In this document: piece by piece, positions 18,001-26,475 of the stretch | Layout of the letters: each line of letters opens with the position of its first letter | How positions within the stretch are numbered: the first letter of the stretch is position 1 | Origin: Ignavibacteria bacterium UBA2373 | GTDB lineage: Bacteria > Bacteroidota > Ignavibacteria > Kapaibacteriales > UBA961 | Assembly (NCBI GenBank): GCA_002344005.1 | Contig: DDTD01000080.1 | Location: 5,107-49,755 of the forward strand | Direction: 5' to 3' | DNA: 44,649 nt | Program-made: the position numbers and the translations under genes | The notes under the pieces: generated by a model | What the model saw: the letters and a program-made list of their open reading frames with translations, nothing else | Told to the model about the DNA's origin: nothing | Database searches by the model: none

Positions 18001-18215
18001 TTGACGGCTTTTTCTATCGGCTCGGTAATTTGTGATTCCACCACCTCCGCACTGGCTCCCGTATATTGTGTGCGGACAGTAATTGTCGGCGGATCAATGG
18101 CGGGATATTCGCGCACGCCCAAAAAAGTATAACCTATTGCTCCAAAAAGCACAATGGCAATACTCATCACAATGGCAAGAACAGGACGCTGTAAACTTAA
18201 TTCAGATATATTCAT
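15084..18215 (-). CDS. RND efflux transporter, AcrB/MexB (HAE1) type
   Basis: The 1043-residue length is typical of the HAE1 RND pumps. It opens with ISELSLQRPVLAIVMSIAIVLFGAIGY and has GVREYPAIDPPTITV, two periplasmic porter halves and 12 predicted membrane segments. The proton relay region reads VLATGLVVDDGIVVTENIFKK: the DD pair in TM4 required for proton-driven transport is present. The second half repeats the fold (LTVPLALAGAVVSLWAF; LIGLVTKNGILIVEFANHKR, with the relay Lys). It would export drugs, dyes or metabolites through the TolC channel, bound by the adaptor encoded upstream. Gaps of 67 bases to the adaptor and about 16 to tolC support one operon. Substrate not predictable. Confidence 0.95.
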   Translation of the reverse strand: MNISELSLQRPVLAIVMSIAIVLFGAIGYTFLGVREYPAIDPPTITVRTQYTGASAEVVESQITEPIEKAVNGIAGIKSITSNSALGVSNITVEFDLQTELEQAANDVRDKVSQAIRNLPQDIDAPPVVTKADANSDPILFMPIQSTTRNIVELSDYAENVLQERLQTIPGVSQVQIFGLRRAAMRLWIDPAKLTAYNLTIQDIKNALDKENVELPGGKVRGNSTELTVNSMGRLTTEEDFNSLILRQDGESIVRLHDVGEITLGAENEETVSRKNGYPVVSLAIIAQPGANHITISDEFYKRIEQIKKDMPPDIILDIGRDRSYFVRRAVNEVEETLLIAIGLVVLIVYLFFRDWIIAFRPLIDIPISLIGAFFIMYIAGFSINVLTLLAIVLATGLVVDDGIVVTENIFKKLEAGMPKFKAAREGTNEIFFAVISTSVTLAIVFLPVIFLQGFVGSLFREFGVVLAGAVLISAFVSLTITPVLNVKLAKDVHKRTRFYTWTEPFFVWLDTGYRRTLTRFMNNRWLAFILIALCGAAIVGVGGSLQSELAPLEDRSIIRTNLTAAEGTDFDAMEKNIFSLAQAIQDSVGANARIIFSNVAPSFGSSASSNSGGCTIFLVDPQERKTTQKAITQQVGKILKNYPDVKGVPIQEQTISVGFRAASQLPVQFIVQNLNFAKLRQVLPTFLDECNKSAILQGVDVDLKFNKPELQITINRLKATQLGISVLDVANTLQFALSGRRFGYFLMNGKQYQIIGQVDRQNRDEPLDLKAFSVRNTKGELVQLDNIVEMAETSSPPALYHYNRYKSATISAALAPGYTIGDGVKEMQSIAARVLDESFATALSGASRDFAESSSNTSFAFLLALVLIYLTLAAQFESFRDPFTIMLTVPLALAGAVVSLWAFDQTLNIFSEIGIIMLIGLVTKNGILIVEFANHKRHDGNGIIQAVIEASAARLRPILMTSLATMLGALPIALALGAGSQSRIPLGIVIVGGLLFALILTLFVIPAMYSFITRKNLPSLHPMEDEAVQNQDILPSSTHSHH

Positions 18216-18282
18216 TGATAGAGTCAGATAAATCCATGAGAAAATTCGACGATATAATTATACCGTCATTATTATGTGATGA

Positions 18283-19329
18283 TTACAAAGAAGAAACCAC
18301 TGTGGATATTTTGACTTTGGCTTGTGGTTTAATAAACATAATACCGGAAACAGCAATCGTATCGCCCTCAGAAATACCCGAAATAATTTCCACCATATCT
18401 TGGGTGCGAATACCCGTCGTGACTGTTTCAAAATACGCAATACCATTTTTTATGACAATCACTTTTTTATCGCGTGCTTGGGGAATAATTGCTTTGGTCG
18501 GCACCATCAGTGCTGCACTTTGCTGACCAAGTGTTAATTGCACTTTTGCAAAAGCTCCCGCCGTTAATTCTGCCGAAGGATCTATCACCTGTGCTCGCAC
18601 TTTTATATTCCGCGTTTCCTGATTTATGCCTGCTTCCGTAGCAAGAATACGTGCCTGATATTGCTTGGGCGAACCCTCCACCGAACATTGCACAATATCG
18701 CCTGTACGCACAGCGGAAATATATTTTTCGGGAAGAGAAAAATCCAATTTTAATGGCTGAATTTGTTGAATGCGTGCAATGCTCACCGCGGGTGTTATGT
18801 ATGCACCCATGCTGACCGTTTTAAGTCCTATTTTACCGGAAAATGGAGCGCGAATTTCTGTTTTTGCTATCTGCACTTGTAATAACTCAATATCTGCCTC
18901 AAGGGTTTGCACTTGCAATGTTGCCAAATCGGCTTCTTGCGCACTTGAGCCATTGAGTGATAATAATTCTTTTTGTCTTTGCTCTGTTTTGCGAGCTGTG
19001 GCAAGCTGCACTTCCAATTTTTTACGTTGTGCCACCAAATCGCCGTCGAAGAGTTTACACAAGAGCGTTCCTTTTTGCACTTGGGAACCTTCTTGAATAA
19101 ACAATCCGACTATTTTTCCGCTTATTTCGGGATGCAAGTCTGTTTCTTCATTCGGAATAAGCGTGCCCGAAACGGTAATATTTTCCGCTAATTCTCTTGG
19201 TTGCACCCTATATGCCTGCACCTTCACATCGGGCTTGGCACCTGCTTGTAATGCCTTCATCGGATTGGGTTTGGAATTACATCCGGCAATGATGAATGCT
19301 GCTGCTGCTATAATGCTATAGAATCTCAT
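18283..19329 (-). CDS. RND efflux periplasmic adaptor (membrane fusion) lipoprotein
   Basis: I place the start at MRFYSIIAAAAFIIAGC, with GGAG a few bases upstream; the longer frame (33 more residues) is unsupported. IIAGC is a lipobox, so the mature protein (348 residues before cleavage) is lipid-anchored at Cys17 in the inner membrane. It has the standard HlyD/MexA order: biotinyl-lipoyl half (EISGKIVGLFIQEGSQVQKG), coiled-coil hairpin (QLATARKTEQRQKELLSLNG ... ADIELLQVQIAKTEIRAPFSG), then beta-barrel and membrane-proximal domains (VPTKAIIPQARDKKVIVIKN). It bridges the RND pump and TolC and is first in the operon. Confidence 0.92.
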   Translation of the reverse strand: MRFYSIIAAAAFIIAGCNSKPNPMKALQAGAKPDVKVQAYRVQPRELAENITVSGTLIPNEETDLHPEISGKIVGLFIQEGSQVQKGTLLCKLFDGDLVAQRKKLEVQLATARKTEQRQKELLSLNGSSAQEADLATLQVQTLEADIELLQVQIAKTEIRAPFSGKIGLKTVSMGAYITPAVSIARIQQIQPLKLDFSLPEKYISAVRTGDIVQCSVEGSPKQYQARILATEAGINQETRNIKVRAQVIDPSAELTAGAFAKVQLTLGQQSAALMVPTKAIIPQARDKKVIVIKNGIAYFETVTTGIRTQDMVEIISGISEGDTIAVSGIMFIKPQAKVKISTVVSSL

Positions 19330-19675
19330 ATCTCCACTTTTTTTGTTGTGATGAATTACTGTGACACCTTTCGAGGAAAGCCGTTTAATGCCAAACGATT
19401 GTATCTTGTACAGATTGTAAAGGGGCAAGGAGCGGTGGGAGTGGGGAAAGGAAAAGTATATAAAATGCGGGATGGTTATTTTACGAAATCAGATGGCGTA
19501 CCCTTTGATACAGCATTGTATGAACCCGGGTAGTGCAAACAAACTACATCATTTTCGCGACATATTGTTGTGAAGTTTTTATATCTATTGAATCAATAGA
19601 TTCAATTCTCGTCGCTATCTATGTGCTCCGGAGTTCTTCTCTATGAATACTTTCTCAACCTTATCTGAATCAACT
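19330..19675. other. 346-base gap with a possible gene remnant
   Basis: No gene I can support. A plus-strand frame (19348-19533) reads protein-like near its end (GKVYKMRDGYFTKSDGVPFD), which could be the end of a decayed gene, but it has no credible start context and is listed only as a possibility. No promoter, terminator or repeat was recognised here. Confidence 0.3.
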
Positions 19676-21085
19676 CTACATTTTGATTCTAAAACCAAAA
19701 GTTGAACATTCACCTTTTTTAAATGTAGCATACACCTCACCCCCCATTGCTTCCGCGTTTTTCTTAACACTATATAAACCCAAACCTGTTGAATCTTCTC
19801 CATCAGTTGGCTGTGATGAAAGTGTGGAAAATTTTTGGAATAGCAAATGTTGTTCGCTCTCATCAACACCGGCACCTTTGTCCACAATAAAAATTTCTAA
19901 AGATTGAGTAGCATCTAACAAGGTGGTTTCTACATTAATTTCAATGGATGTATTATGTGGTGAGTATTTGATTGCATTTGATACATAATTATCAATAATT
20001 TCTCTCAATAATTGTGGATCTATATTGATGGTGTCAAACTCTAATCTTTTCGATACTATGATGTCTATATTCTTCTTCTCGGCATGATTGTTAAAGTAAT
20101 GTACCACTTCGTCAATGAAACTATGCAAATTTAATTCTTTAGTAACAACTTTAACATTACCCTGTTCTAATAATTCATTGTTAAGTAATTTCCCTATTAT
20201 ATCTTTCATAAAGTTAGAGGTTTTCTTTACATTACTCAGCTTTTGCAGTAATTCTTCCTCTGTCATTTTTTTAAAATATCTTTCAATTAACTCGATAGTC
20301 AGCAGTATTCCTGATAATGGATTTTTAAGGTCATGAGCGACAATGTGGAGAAAGTTGTTTTTCTCTTGATTCAAGTTTTCCAGACTCTTATTAGCAATAT
20401 TCAAATCATTAACTTTGAGTTCTAATTCTGTATTGTAATTTTCTATGGTGCTCTCATACTTATGACTCACTTTTCTAACAAAAAAGCTAGCCAATGCAGC
20501 CATCAGAACTGTGATTAGACCTGCAACTGCAAAAAGATTATATCTTAACTCAAGGATTTCAGATTTTATTCTCGCGGTATTTTCATGAGAATTTACTTTC
20601 CATGGGCGACTCATCAAATTAAACGAATACACAATTTCCGCATTATTTGTATTGTAGTTAATAATCCCGCCATCGTTTATTTCAGTTTTAAGTATGTCAA
20701 ACCAATTATCAACAATTCCCTTATTTGAGCTTTTATAATGTATATTCAAGTGCTTTACATTTTGTCCGACAATACTTTTATCAGGATGGTTGATAAATAC
20801 ACCACTTGTATCTATTATACAAACAAACCCTTTCTCTGATTGACTACCGACAATTGCGTCTTGAAATTTTTCTAATAAGTCCTGTTGATTAATTCCTTTC
20901 TTTAAACTTTCGTCTAAAAACTTTGCTAATACTTCACTTTGACTTTTATTGGAATCTAACTGGATTTGAATATAGGTGTTTTCTATATAATTCAACAATA
21001 CCGGAAAGGTAAGAAACATCACTAATGTGTTTGCTAACATCACACTTAAAATGGTGAGAAGTGTTAGTTTCGACTTTGCTTTCAT
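19676..21085 (-). CDS. Membrane sensor histidine kinase with extracytoplasmic Cache-like domain
   Basis: The 469-residue protein has TM1 (about 8-31), a periplasmic sensor of the Cache type (about 40-175; GFVCIIDTSGVFINHPDKSIVG is typical of such domains), TM2 (about 183-203), a coiled coil (215-240), and then a HisKA domain with phosphoacceptor H251 (FLHIVAHDLKNPLSG). The ATPase follows with an N-box (IIDNYVSNAIKYSP), G1 (DKGAGV), F-box (LFQKF) and G2 (GLGLYSVKK). A response regulator should receive the phosphate, but none is next to it. The coding sequence is visibly AT-richer than its neighbours and lacks a Shine-Dalgarno, so later acquisition is possible. Ligand unknown. Confidence 0.9.
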   Translation of the reverse strand: MKAKSKLTLLTILSVMLANTLVMFLTFPVLLNYIENTYIQIQLDSNKSQSEVLAKFLDESLKKGINQQDLLEKFQDAIVGSQSEKGFVCIIDTSGVFINHPDKSIVGQNVKHLNIHYKSSNKGIVDNWFDILKTEINDGGIINYNTNNAEIVYSFNLMSRPWKVNSHENTARIKSEILELRYNLFAVAGLITVLMAALASFFVRKVSHKYESTIENYNTELELKVNDLNIANKSLENLNQEKNNFLHIVAHDLKNPLSGILLTIELIERYFKKMTEEELLQKLSNVKKTSNFMKDIIGKLLNNELLEQGNVKVVTKELNLHSFIDEVVHYFNNHAEKKNIDIIVSKRLEFDTINIDPQLLREIIDNYVSNAIKYSPHNTSIEINVETTLLDATQSLEIFIVDKGAGVDESEQHLLFQKFSTLSSQPTDGEDSTGLGLYSVKKNAEAMGGEVYATFKKGECSTFGFRIKM

Positions 21086-21271
21086 TAACTTTATCTTTCT
21101 GTATTGGTAGAGAATGGTTTACTGTTGACTTATCCTATACACAATTTGTTGATGTATGTTCGAGTATGCAGATAAGGGAGCATGTGTTCCCTTGAACTTT
21201 GTGGATTGGAAAATATAAAACGAAAAAACATAAAGTCCACTTGAGCTAAGAGTCACAAGTACCGAAAGACT

Positions 21272-22168
21272 TTACGGTTTCTTTGCTTCATCATAGACAC
21301 TGCCATTGCTGGGGTCAAGGTAGCGAAGGTTTTGCCATAATTTAGCATCCGGATATCCTTTGAAATATCCGGCAAGTTCTTGGAATTTGGCATCGAAAAA
21401 TGCTTGTAATACTATGCTGCGTGCGGAAAGCCGCTTTTCTTTGAATGTGGCAATTTGTTGAATGGCATAAGCCATATTGTCTAAACCTTTTTGTTTGTCT
21501 TTGTAATATTCTTCCAAGCCGTCCACATAATAGGAAAAAACGATTTTACGGAAATCATCAAAGCGCAAATCATTATATTCGGTTGCTAAGGCAATGCGCG
21601 AATATACCCCGGGTTCGGGCACACGCTGATAGCCCGGCGCATTATTATTTGCCCCGAGTAAGCATATTTGTTTGGCTGAGGAAAACATTTGCTGACCATC
21701 CAATTCGCCATAGCTGTCCATGTCCATGCCGAGTGCCATGAGCAAATGAAAATCGAGCAAAGAAGAAAAAGGATCGAATCGTAAATTCTGAAATGTTAAA
21801 TTTGCATTCAGTTGATATTCAAATGACCACTCTTTGTCCAATGTTCGATAGACCACCGAGCGGGTATTTGTTTTTTTGTCCACAATACGATAGGAAGAAA
21901 TAGTTAAAAATGCGGAAAAGCGATTGCCGGATTTGCTTGTGATAGTTATCCCAATATCAACGGGTATTTTGGGACCTTCCCAATCCATATTCGTGTAGCG
22001 TTGATTATTGACATACGTTTCCACATCTTGACGCATGGTGCCGAGATCAATGCGTTGCTCAACCGGTATCAAATCCGTATTGACAGAAACGCTTGCCTGA
22101 AATTCCTGCGCATGAACAAACAAGGATGCAGAACAAAGTATGGCGATGACACTAAAAAGTACTTTCAT
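21272..22168 (-). CDS. DUF4835 family secreted protein
   Basis: The 298-residue precursor has a signal peptide (ends VHAQ) and the DUF4835 pattern: EFQASVSVNTDLI, then ETYVNNQRYTNMDWE, PVDIGITITS, TLDKEWSFEYQ and FDPFSSLLDFHLLMALGMDMDSYGELDG. DUF4835 proteins are conserved in Bacteroidota and predicted periplasmic or surface located; their function is not established. In many Bacteroidota genomes the gene lies near DNA repair or coenzyme genes. Here it is divergent from a barrel protein at 22205, with only 36 bases between starts. GGGA lies upstream of the ATG. Confidence 0.88.
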   Translation of the reverse strand: MKVLFSVIAILCSASLFVHAQEFQASVSVNTDLIPVEQRIDLGTMRQDVETYVNNQRYTNMDWEGPKIPVDIGITITSKSGNRFSAFLTISSYRIVDKKTNTRSVVYRTLDKEWSFEYQLNANLTFQNLRFDPFSSLLDFHLLMALGMDMDSYGELDGQQMFSSAKQICLLGANNNAPGYQRVPEPGVYSRIALATEYNDLRFDDFRKIVFSYYVDGLEEYYKDKQKGLDNMAYAIQQIATFKEKRLSARSIVLQAFFDAKFQELAGYFKGYPDAKLWQNLRYLDPSNGSVYDEAKKP

Positions 22169-22204
22169 AAATAATCCCGTGAACTATGAAAAATAATAAA
22201 TACT

Positions 22205-23050
22205 ATGGACTTTGAACCGAAAAATACGACGTTTGGACGATGTAGAACGTGTTTTGGCTCTGTTTTTTTTCGTCTGTGTTTCATACTCATGCCCTGTATG
22301 TTTTCTTCGATTATTGCCGACGATGAACCATTTATGATGACAAGCAGCGGCGTCACCGCCATTGCCTCACCGTATATGTTATACAATCCTGCTAGTGTCT
22401 TTGCCATAGATTCAGCCACTTTCGGGCTTATGGGCACGCCCTCGCGCTTTGGGCTTTCCGAACTTGCCGAAGGAAGTGTGTATGGTATTTTTTCGCCGAT
22501 TTCTTCTGTGCGGACTGCATTGAATATTCACGGTTATGGCAATGCACTGTATGCGGAAACGGGTCTTGCCGGCACTATGGCTTTTGCTGTCACCGATGAT
22601 ATGAGTGCAGGCATACGCGCGGACTTTCAGTATATCACCATTCGCTCTTTTGCTTCACGTTTTGCCGCAGAATTAGATGCCGGAATGAATTTCCGTTTAT
22701 CGCCTTCTTTGCGCAGCAGCATTATGCTCACCAATATCACCCGCACCCGTCGCAATGATACCGAGCCACAGCAAATGGCACAATGCGGATTCGGATGGCA
22801 AACAGATTCCACATTATGCTTGGAAGCCGATATTATTCTACGATTGCAAAGTCAAAGCGGCTTGCTTGTGGCTGCATCATACAGACCATTTTCTGCTTTA
22901 GGATTAAGAGCCGCTTTTATGACACAACCGCAAAGTATGGAGCTTGCACTTGCAGCATTGCCTTTAACAAAAACCCATATTCTCATAGCAACACGCTACA
23001 CCGCCGTGCTGGGTATTATGCCTTCTTTTGGCTTGCAATGGTCACCCTAA
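22205..23050 (+). CDS. Outer membrane beta-barrel protein, PorV/FadL-like
   Basis: The 281-residue protein starts with a rather long N-region and then a hydrophobic stretch (FFRLCFILMPCMFSSIIA), probably a signal peptide; a start at MPCMF is an alternative. The mature part opens with GVTAIASPYMLYNPASVFA, the NPA-containing hatch sequence seen in PorV/PorQ and related FadL-like barrel proteins, then alternating strands through MPSFGLQW at the C-terminus. PorV-type proteins shuttle T9SS cargo; PorQ/UPF0164 paralogues are common. I cannot say which subtype this is. About 85 bases upstream of metG. Confidence 0.6.
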   Translation: MDFEPKNTTFGRCRTCFGSVFFRLCFILMPCMFSSIIADDEPFMMTSSGVTAIASPYMLYNPASVFAIDSATFGLMGTPSRFGLSELAEGSVYGIFSPISSVRTALNIHGYGNALYAETGLAGTMAFAVTDDMSAGIRADFQYITIRSFASRFAAELDAGMNFRLSPSLRSSIMLTNITRTRRNDTEPQQMAQCGFGWQTDSTLCLEADIILRLQSQSGLLVAASYRPFSALGLRAAFMTQPQSMELALAALPLTKTHILIATRYTAVLGIMPSFGLQWSP

Positions 23051-23097
23051 GCGTACAATTCTATGACCATAAACAATGGCTTTCGCTCGGACACACG

Positions 23098-23105
23098 TAA
23101 TTTTG
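23098..23105 (+). promoter_or_regulatory. Putative -7 box for metG
   Basis: TAATTTTG matches TAnnTTTG, 31 bases before the metG ATG. No clear -33 TTTG at the usual distance was found, so this is tentative. Confidence 0.35.
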
Positions 23106-23135
23106 CAGTAAGTAATCACATAGTATCGGAAAAAT

Positions 23136-25313
23136 ATGAAACGGACACTCATCACTGCGGCATTGCCGTATGCCAACGGTTTTCTTCATCTTGGACATTG
23201 CGCGGGAGCATATATTCCTGCGGATATGTATGTGCGTTTTCTACGCTTATGCGGTGAGGATGTCTTATTTGTCTGTGGTTCCGATGAACATGGCGTTGCT
23301 ATTACCATCAGTGCCGAAAAAGAAAAAGTCACACCCCGCGATATTATAGATAAATACCACACAGCCAATAAAAAGGCATTTGAAATATTGGGGATGAGTT
23401 TCGATATCTATTCCCGCACTTCAGAGCCGATACATAGCAACACAGCGCAAGAATTTTTTAAGGAATGGTTGGAAAAAGGTCTTCTTGTGGAGCGTGAAGA
23501 AGGGCAATTTTATGATACCGAAGCAAAGATGTTTTTACCCGACCGTTATGTGGAAGGTATATGCCCTAATTGCGGCTCCGACAAAGCTCGCGGTGATCAA
23601 TGTGATAATTGCGGCGCATATTATAATCAGACACAATTAAAAAATCCCGTGAGTTTGGTCAGTGGAAAAACACCCGAAATACGCTCGACAAAACATTGGT
23701 ATTTCAAGCTCGGCGATTTTCAGCAACAAATGGAAGAATATCTTGCATCCCATGAGGCAGAATGGAAAGATAATGTGGTGCAACAAACCCGTTCATGGTT
23801 AAAACAAGGTCTTGCCGACCGTGCCGCCACACGCGATATGGCATGGGGTATTCCTGTGCCCGCACCGGATGCCGAGGGTAAAGTGATTTATGTGTGGTTT
23901 GAAGCGGTACTCGGTTATATTTCCGCAACAAAACAATGGGCAATGGAGCAAGGAAAACCTGATGATTGGCAACGATGGTGGCGCGATAAAGACACACGCT
24001 ATATTGCATTTCTCGGCAAGGATAATATAGTGTTCCATACGATTATTTTCCCAATACTGCTTTCAGCCAAAGATGGATATATTCTGCCGGATAATGTGCC
24101 TGCAAATGAATTTTTAAATCTTGAAGGGCAGAAATTCTCCAAGTCACGTCAATGGGGCATTGATTTGCAAGATTTTCAGCGTGATTTTCCTTTACCGTCG
24201 CATACTGATGTCTTGCGCTATACTTTGGCGGTCAATGCACCGGAAACCCGTGACAGTGATTTTACATGGCGTGATTTTCAGGCAAAAAACAATAATGAAT
24301 TAGCGGCGGTTCTTGGCAATTATTGCAATAGAGTATTACAATTTATCCATAAAAATTTTGAAGGAAAAACGCCAGCTTTACCGGAGCGTTATGCCAAATT
24401 AACCGAATCATGGAAAATGCTTATCGAAGATTTTCGACGCAATCCTTCGCTGACACGCGAGCAAGCGATTGAAGAACTTGCGCCTGCATATTTACGCTAT
24501 TTTTCCGAGCATGATTTTGCACTTATTTCTGCGGTTTATTTCGGAGCAAATGACGCGGCTGCCAATTTTCATCGTTTCCGTTTGCGCGATGCCGTTTTGG
24601 ATTGTATGAATATTGCCCGCGCTGCAAATAAATATTTTAATGATACAGAGCCGTGGAAAACAATAAAAAATGATTCTGATACATGTGCAAAGACATTATT
24701 TATTTGCGTGCAGGTAATCCGTTCTCTCTCCGTTTATTTTGCGCCAATTATTCCTCATGTGGCGGCAACAATGCAATCAATGATAGGAGAAAAAATACTT
24801 GTCGGTAATCCTGAAAATCCATTGACAACTTCGGCATGGCATAATGCTGTTTTGCCACACATAACACCATTATCACCTATAGAGCAACCTGTTATTTTAT
24901 TTGAAAAAATTGAAGATGCTGTCATGGAAGAACAACGTCAAAAATTAGGCGGACAAAAAACAGTGACAACAATGCAGGAACAACCCGAACTCATTACGAT
25001 TGATGATTTCAAAAAAATACAATTACGCACCGCCACAGTACTTGCTGCGGAGCGTGTTCCGAAATCGGAAAAATTATTAAAATTACAAGTGGACACAGGA
25101 GCAGACAAACGTCAAATTTTAGCGGGAATAGGTAAATTTTATACTCCCGAAGAAATGGTCGGAAAAACGGTTGTTGTGGTAGTGAATTTGCAACCCGCAA
25201 AATTAATGGGTCAGGTATCGCAAGGTATGTTATTGGCAGCAAATACGGCTGATGGCGGTTTATCGCTTGTCACACCGGAAATTGCAGTGGCGGCAGGAGC
25301 AGAAGTACGATAA
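23136..25313 (+). CDS. metG: Methionyl-tRNA synthetase with C-terminal tRNA-binding domain
   Basis: The 725-residue class I synthetase charges tRNA-Met with methionine. HIGH appears as HLGH (18-21). A zinc knuckle follows, CPNCGSDKARGDQCDNC. The KMSKS loop is present as KFSKS (333-337). The anticodon-binding helical domain spans roughly 380-560. After a linker, the last ~105 residues (ITIDDFKKIQLRTATVLAAE ... LAGIGKFYTPEEMVGKTVV) are a Trbp111-like OB-fold, as in E. coli MetG. The stop overlaps the next start as TAATG, which suggests coupled translation. Confidence 0.97.
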   Translation: MKRTLITAALPYANGFLHLGHCAGAYIPADMYVRFLRLCGEDVLFVCGSDEHGVAITISAEKEKVTPRDIIDKYHTANKKAFEILGMSFDIYSRTSEPIHSNTAQEFFKEWLEKGLLVEREEGQFYDTEAKMFLPDRYVEGICPNCGSDKARGDQCDNCGAYYNQTQLKNPVSLVSGKTPEIRSTKHWYFKLGDFQQQMEEYLASHEAEWKDNVVQQTRSWLKQGLADRAATRDMAWGIPVPAPDAEGKVIYVWFEAVLGYISATKQWAMEQGKPDDWQRWWRDKDTRYIAFLGKDNIVFHTIIFPILLSAKDGYILPDNVPANEFLNLEGQKFSKSRQWGIDLQDFQRDFPLPSHTDVLRYTLAVNAPETRDSDFTWRDFQAKNNNELAAVLGNYCNRVLQFIHKNFEGKTPALPERYAKLTESWKMLIEDFRRNPSLTREQAIEELAPAYLRYFSEHDFALISAVYFGANDAAANFHRFRLRDAVLDCMNIARAANKYFNDTEPWKTIKNDSDTCAKTLFICVQVIRSLSVYFAPIIPHVAATMQSMIGEKILVGNPENPLTTSAWHNAVLPHITPLSPIEQPVILFEKIEDAVMEEQRQKLGGQKTVTTMQEQPELITIDDFKKIQLRTATVLAAERVPKSEKLLKLQVDTGADKRQILAGIGKFYTPEEMVGKTVVVVVNLQPAKLMGQVSQGMLLAANTADGGLSLVTPEIAVAAGAEVR

Positions 25314-26332
25314 TGTATTGTTTTTTTATGAAAGTATTTTCTTTATATCGTTTTGTTTATGTCCTTCTACTGTGCGGATTATGGCTATATTCTGCCGATA
25401 CAATTTTTGCACAATTTCCGGGTCCGCCCGAAACAGAAGGGAGCACAGCTTTGCACAAAGACAGTGCTGTTTTTATTGCTTGGGTAAAACAATGTACCGT
25501 CACACGCGGCTATCAAGATATTGCCACTCCGTCTTTGGGGTATGCCTCTGCGGGGGATGATACTTTGATGCTTGGAAAAGCGGGCGATAATGGTACGGTA
25601 AGTCTTGGCGATGGCGGCAGTGTCGTGGCACTATTCGATTATCCTATACGCAATGGAGCGGGATTTGATTTTGCCGTTTTTGAAAATGCCTTTGATGATC
25701 GTTTTTTAGAGCTTGCTTTTGTGGAAGTAAGCAGCAATGGCGTTGATTATGTGCGTTTTCCGGCGCAATCATTGATGCAAACCGATACACAAATAGGACC
25801 ATTTGAAGCTGTGGGCGATGCCACAAAATTGCATAATCTTGCCGGAAAATACAGACAAAATTATGGCACACCGTTCGACTTAGAAGAATTAGCCGGCAAT
25901 CCCATACTTGATATTCAAGCAATAAAGTATGTAAAAATTATTGATGTGGTGGGGTCAATTGACCCACAATTTGCACGCTATGACAGTAAAAATACTCCGA
26001 TAAATGATCCATATCCGACAGCATTTATCAATGGCGGTTTTGATATTGATGCCATTGGTATTATCCATGAAAATAGAACGACGGATGTGCATGAAGAATC
26101 ACAAAGACACCACAGTGTTTGTATGCCCAATCCGGCATCAGACTATATACAAATAATGACTTTATCGAATACCGTACAAAGCATTGAACTTTATTCCACA
26201 CTTGGTATGATGAGTTTATCCACAACAAAAACAGAATTTTCCGTGCATTTTCTTCCCTCGGGAATTTATACGGCAATGATAACCTTTGATGATGGCACTG
26301 TACACAAAGAACATATTACGATTGTACGGTAA
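25313..26332 (+). CDS. Secreted T9SS protein of unknown function, coupled to metG
   Basis: The start codon overlaps the metG stop (TAATG). A second Met at residue 6 (MKVFSLYRFVYVLLLCG) may be the true start of the signal peptide, which ends IFAQ. The 339-residue precursor contains a conserved secreted module: SLGDGGSVVALFDYPI, GAGFDFAVFENAF, FLELAFVEVSSNGVDYVRFP, INGGFDIDAIG. Proteins with this module occur on cell surfaces of several phyla; no enzyme activity is known to me. The C-terminus is a T9SS domain (MPNPASDYIQI ... LPSGIYTAMITF). Linking a surface protein with an aminoacyl-tRNA synthetase in one operon is probably only positional. Confidence 0.82.
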   Translation: MYCFFMKVFSLYRFVYVLLLCGLWLYSADTIFAQFPGPPETEGSTALHKDSAVFIAWVKQCTVTRGYQDIATPSLGYASAGDDTLMLGKAGDNGTVSLGDGGSVVALFDYPIRNGAGFDFAVFENAFDDRFLELAFVEVSSNGVDYVRFPAQSLMQTDTQIGPFEAVGDATKLHNLAGKYRQNYGTPFDLEELAGNPILDIQAIKYVKIIDVVGSIDPQFARYDSKNTPINDPYPTAFINGGFDIDAIGIIHENRTTDVHEESQRHHSVCMPNPASDYIQIMTLSNTVQSIELYSTLGMMSLSTTKTEFSVHFLPSGIYTAMITFDDGTVHKEHITIVR

Positions 26333-26475
26333 ATTGTGTGTGTTTTGTCATAATAAATGAAGTTTATTACAGATTTCCAATACATTATTATACGGTATCT
26401 GTCTCTCGATTATGATATGCACTACCATAAATTAATGATATTTCTTTTTCGCATACAGTATTGTTCTTATGTAAT

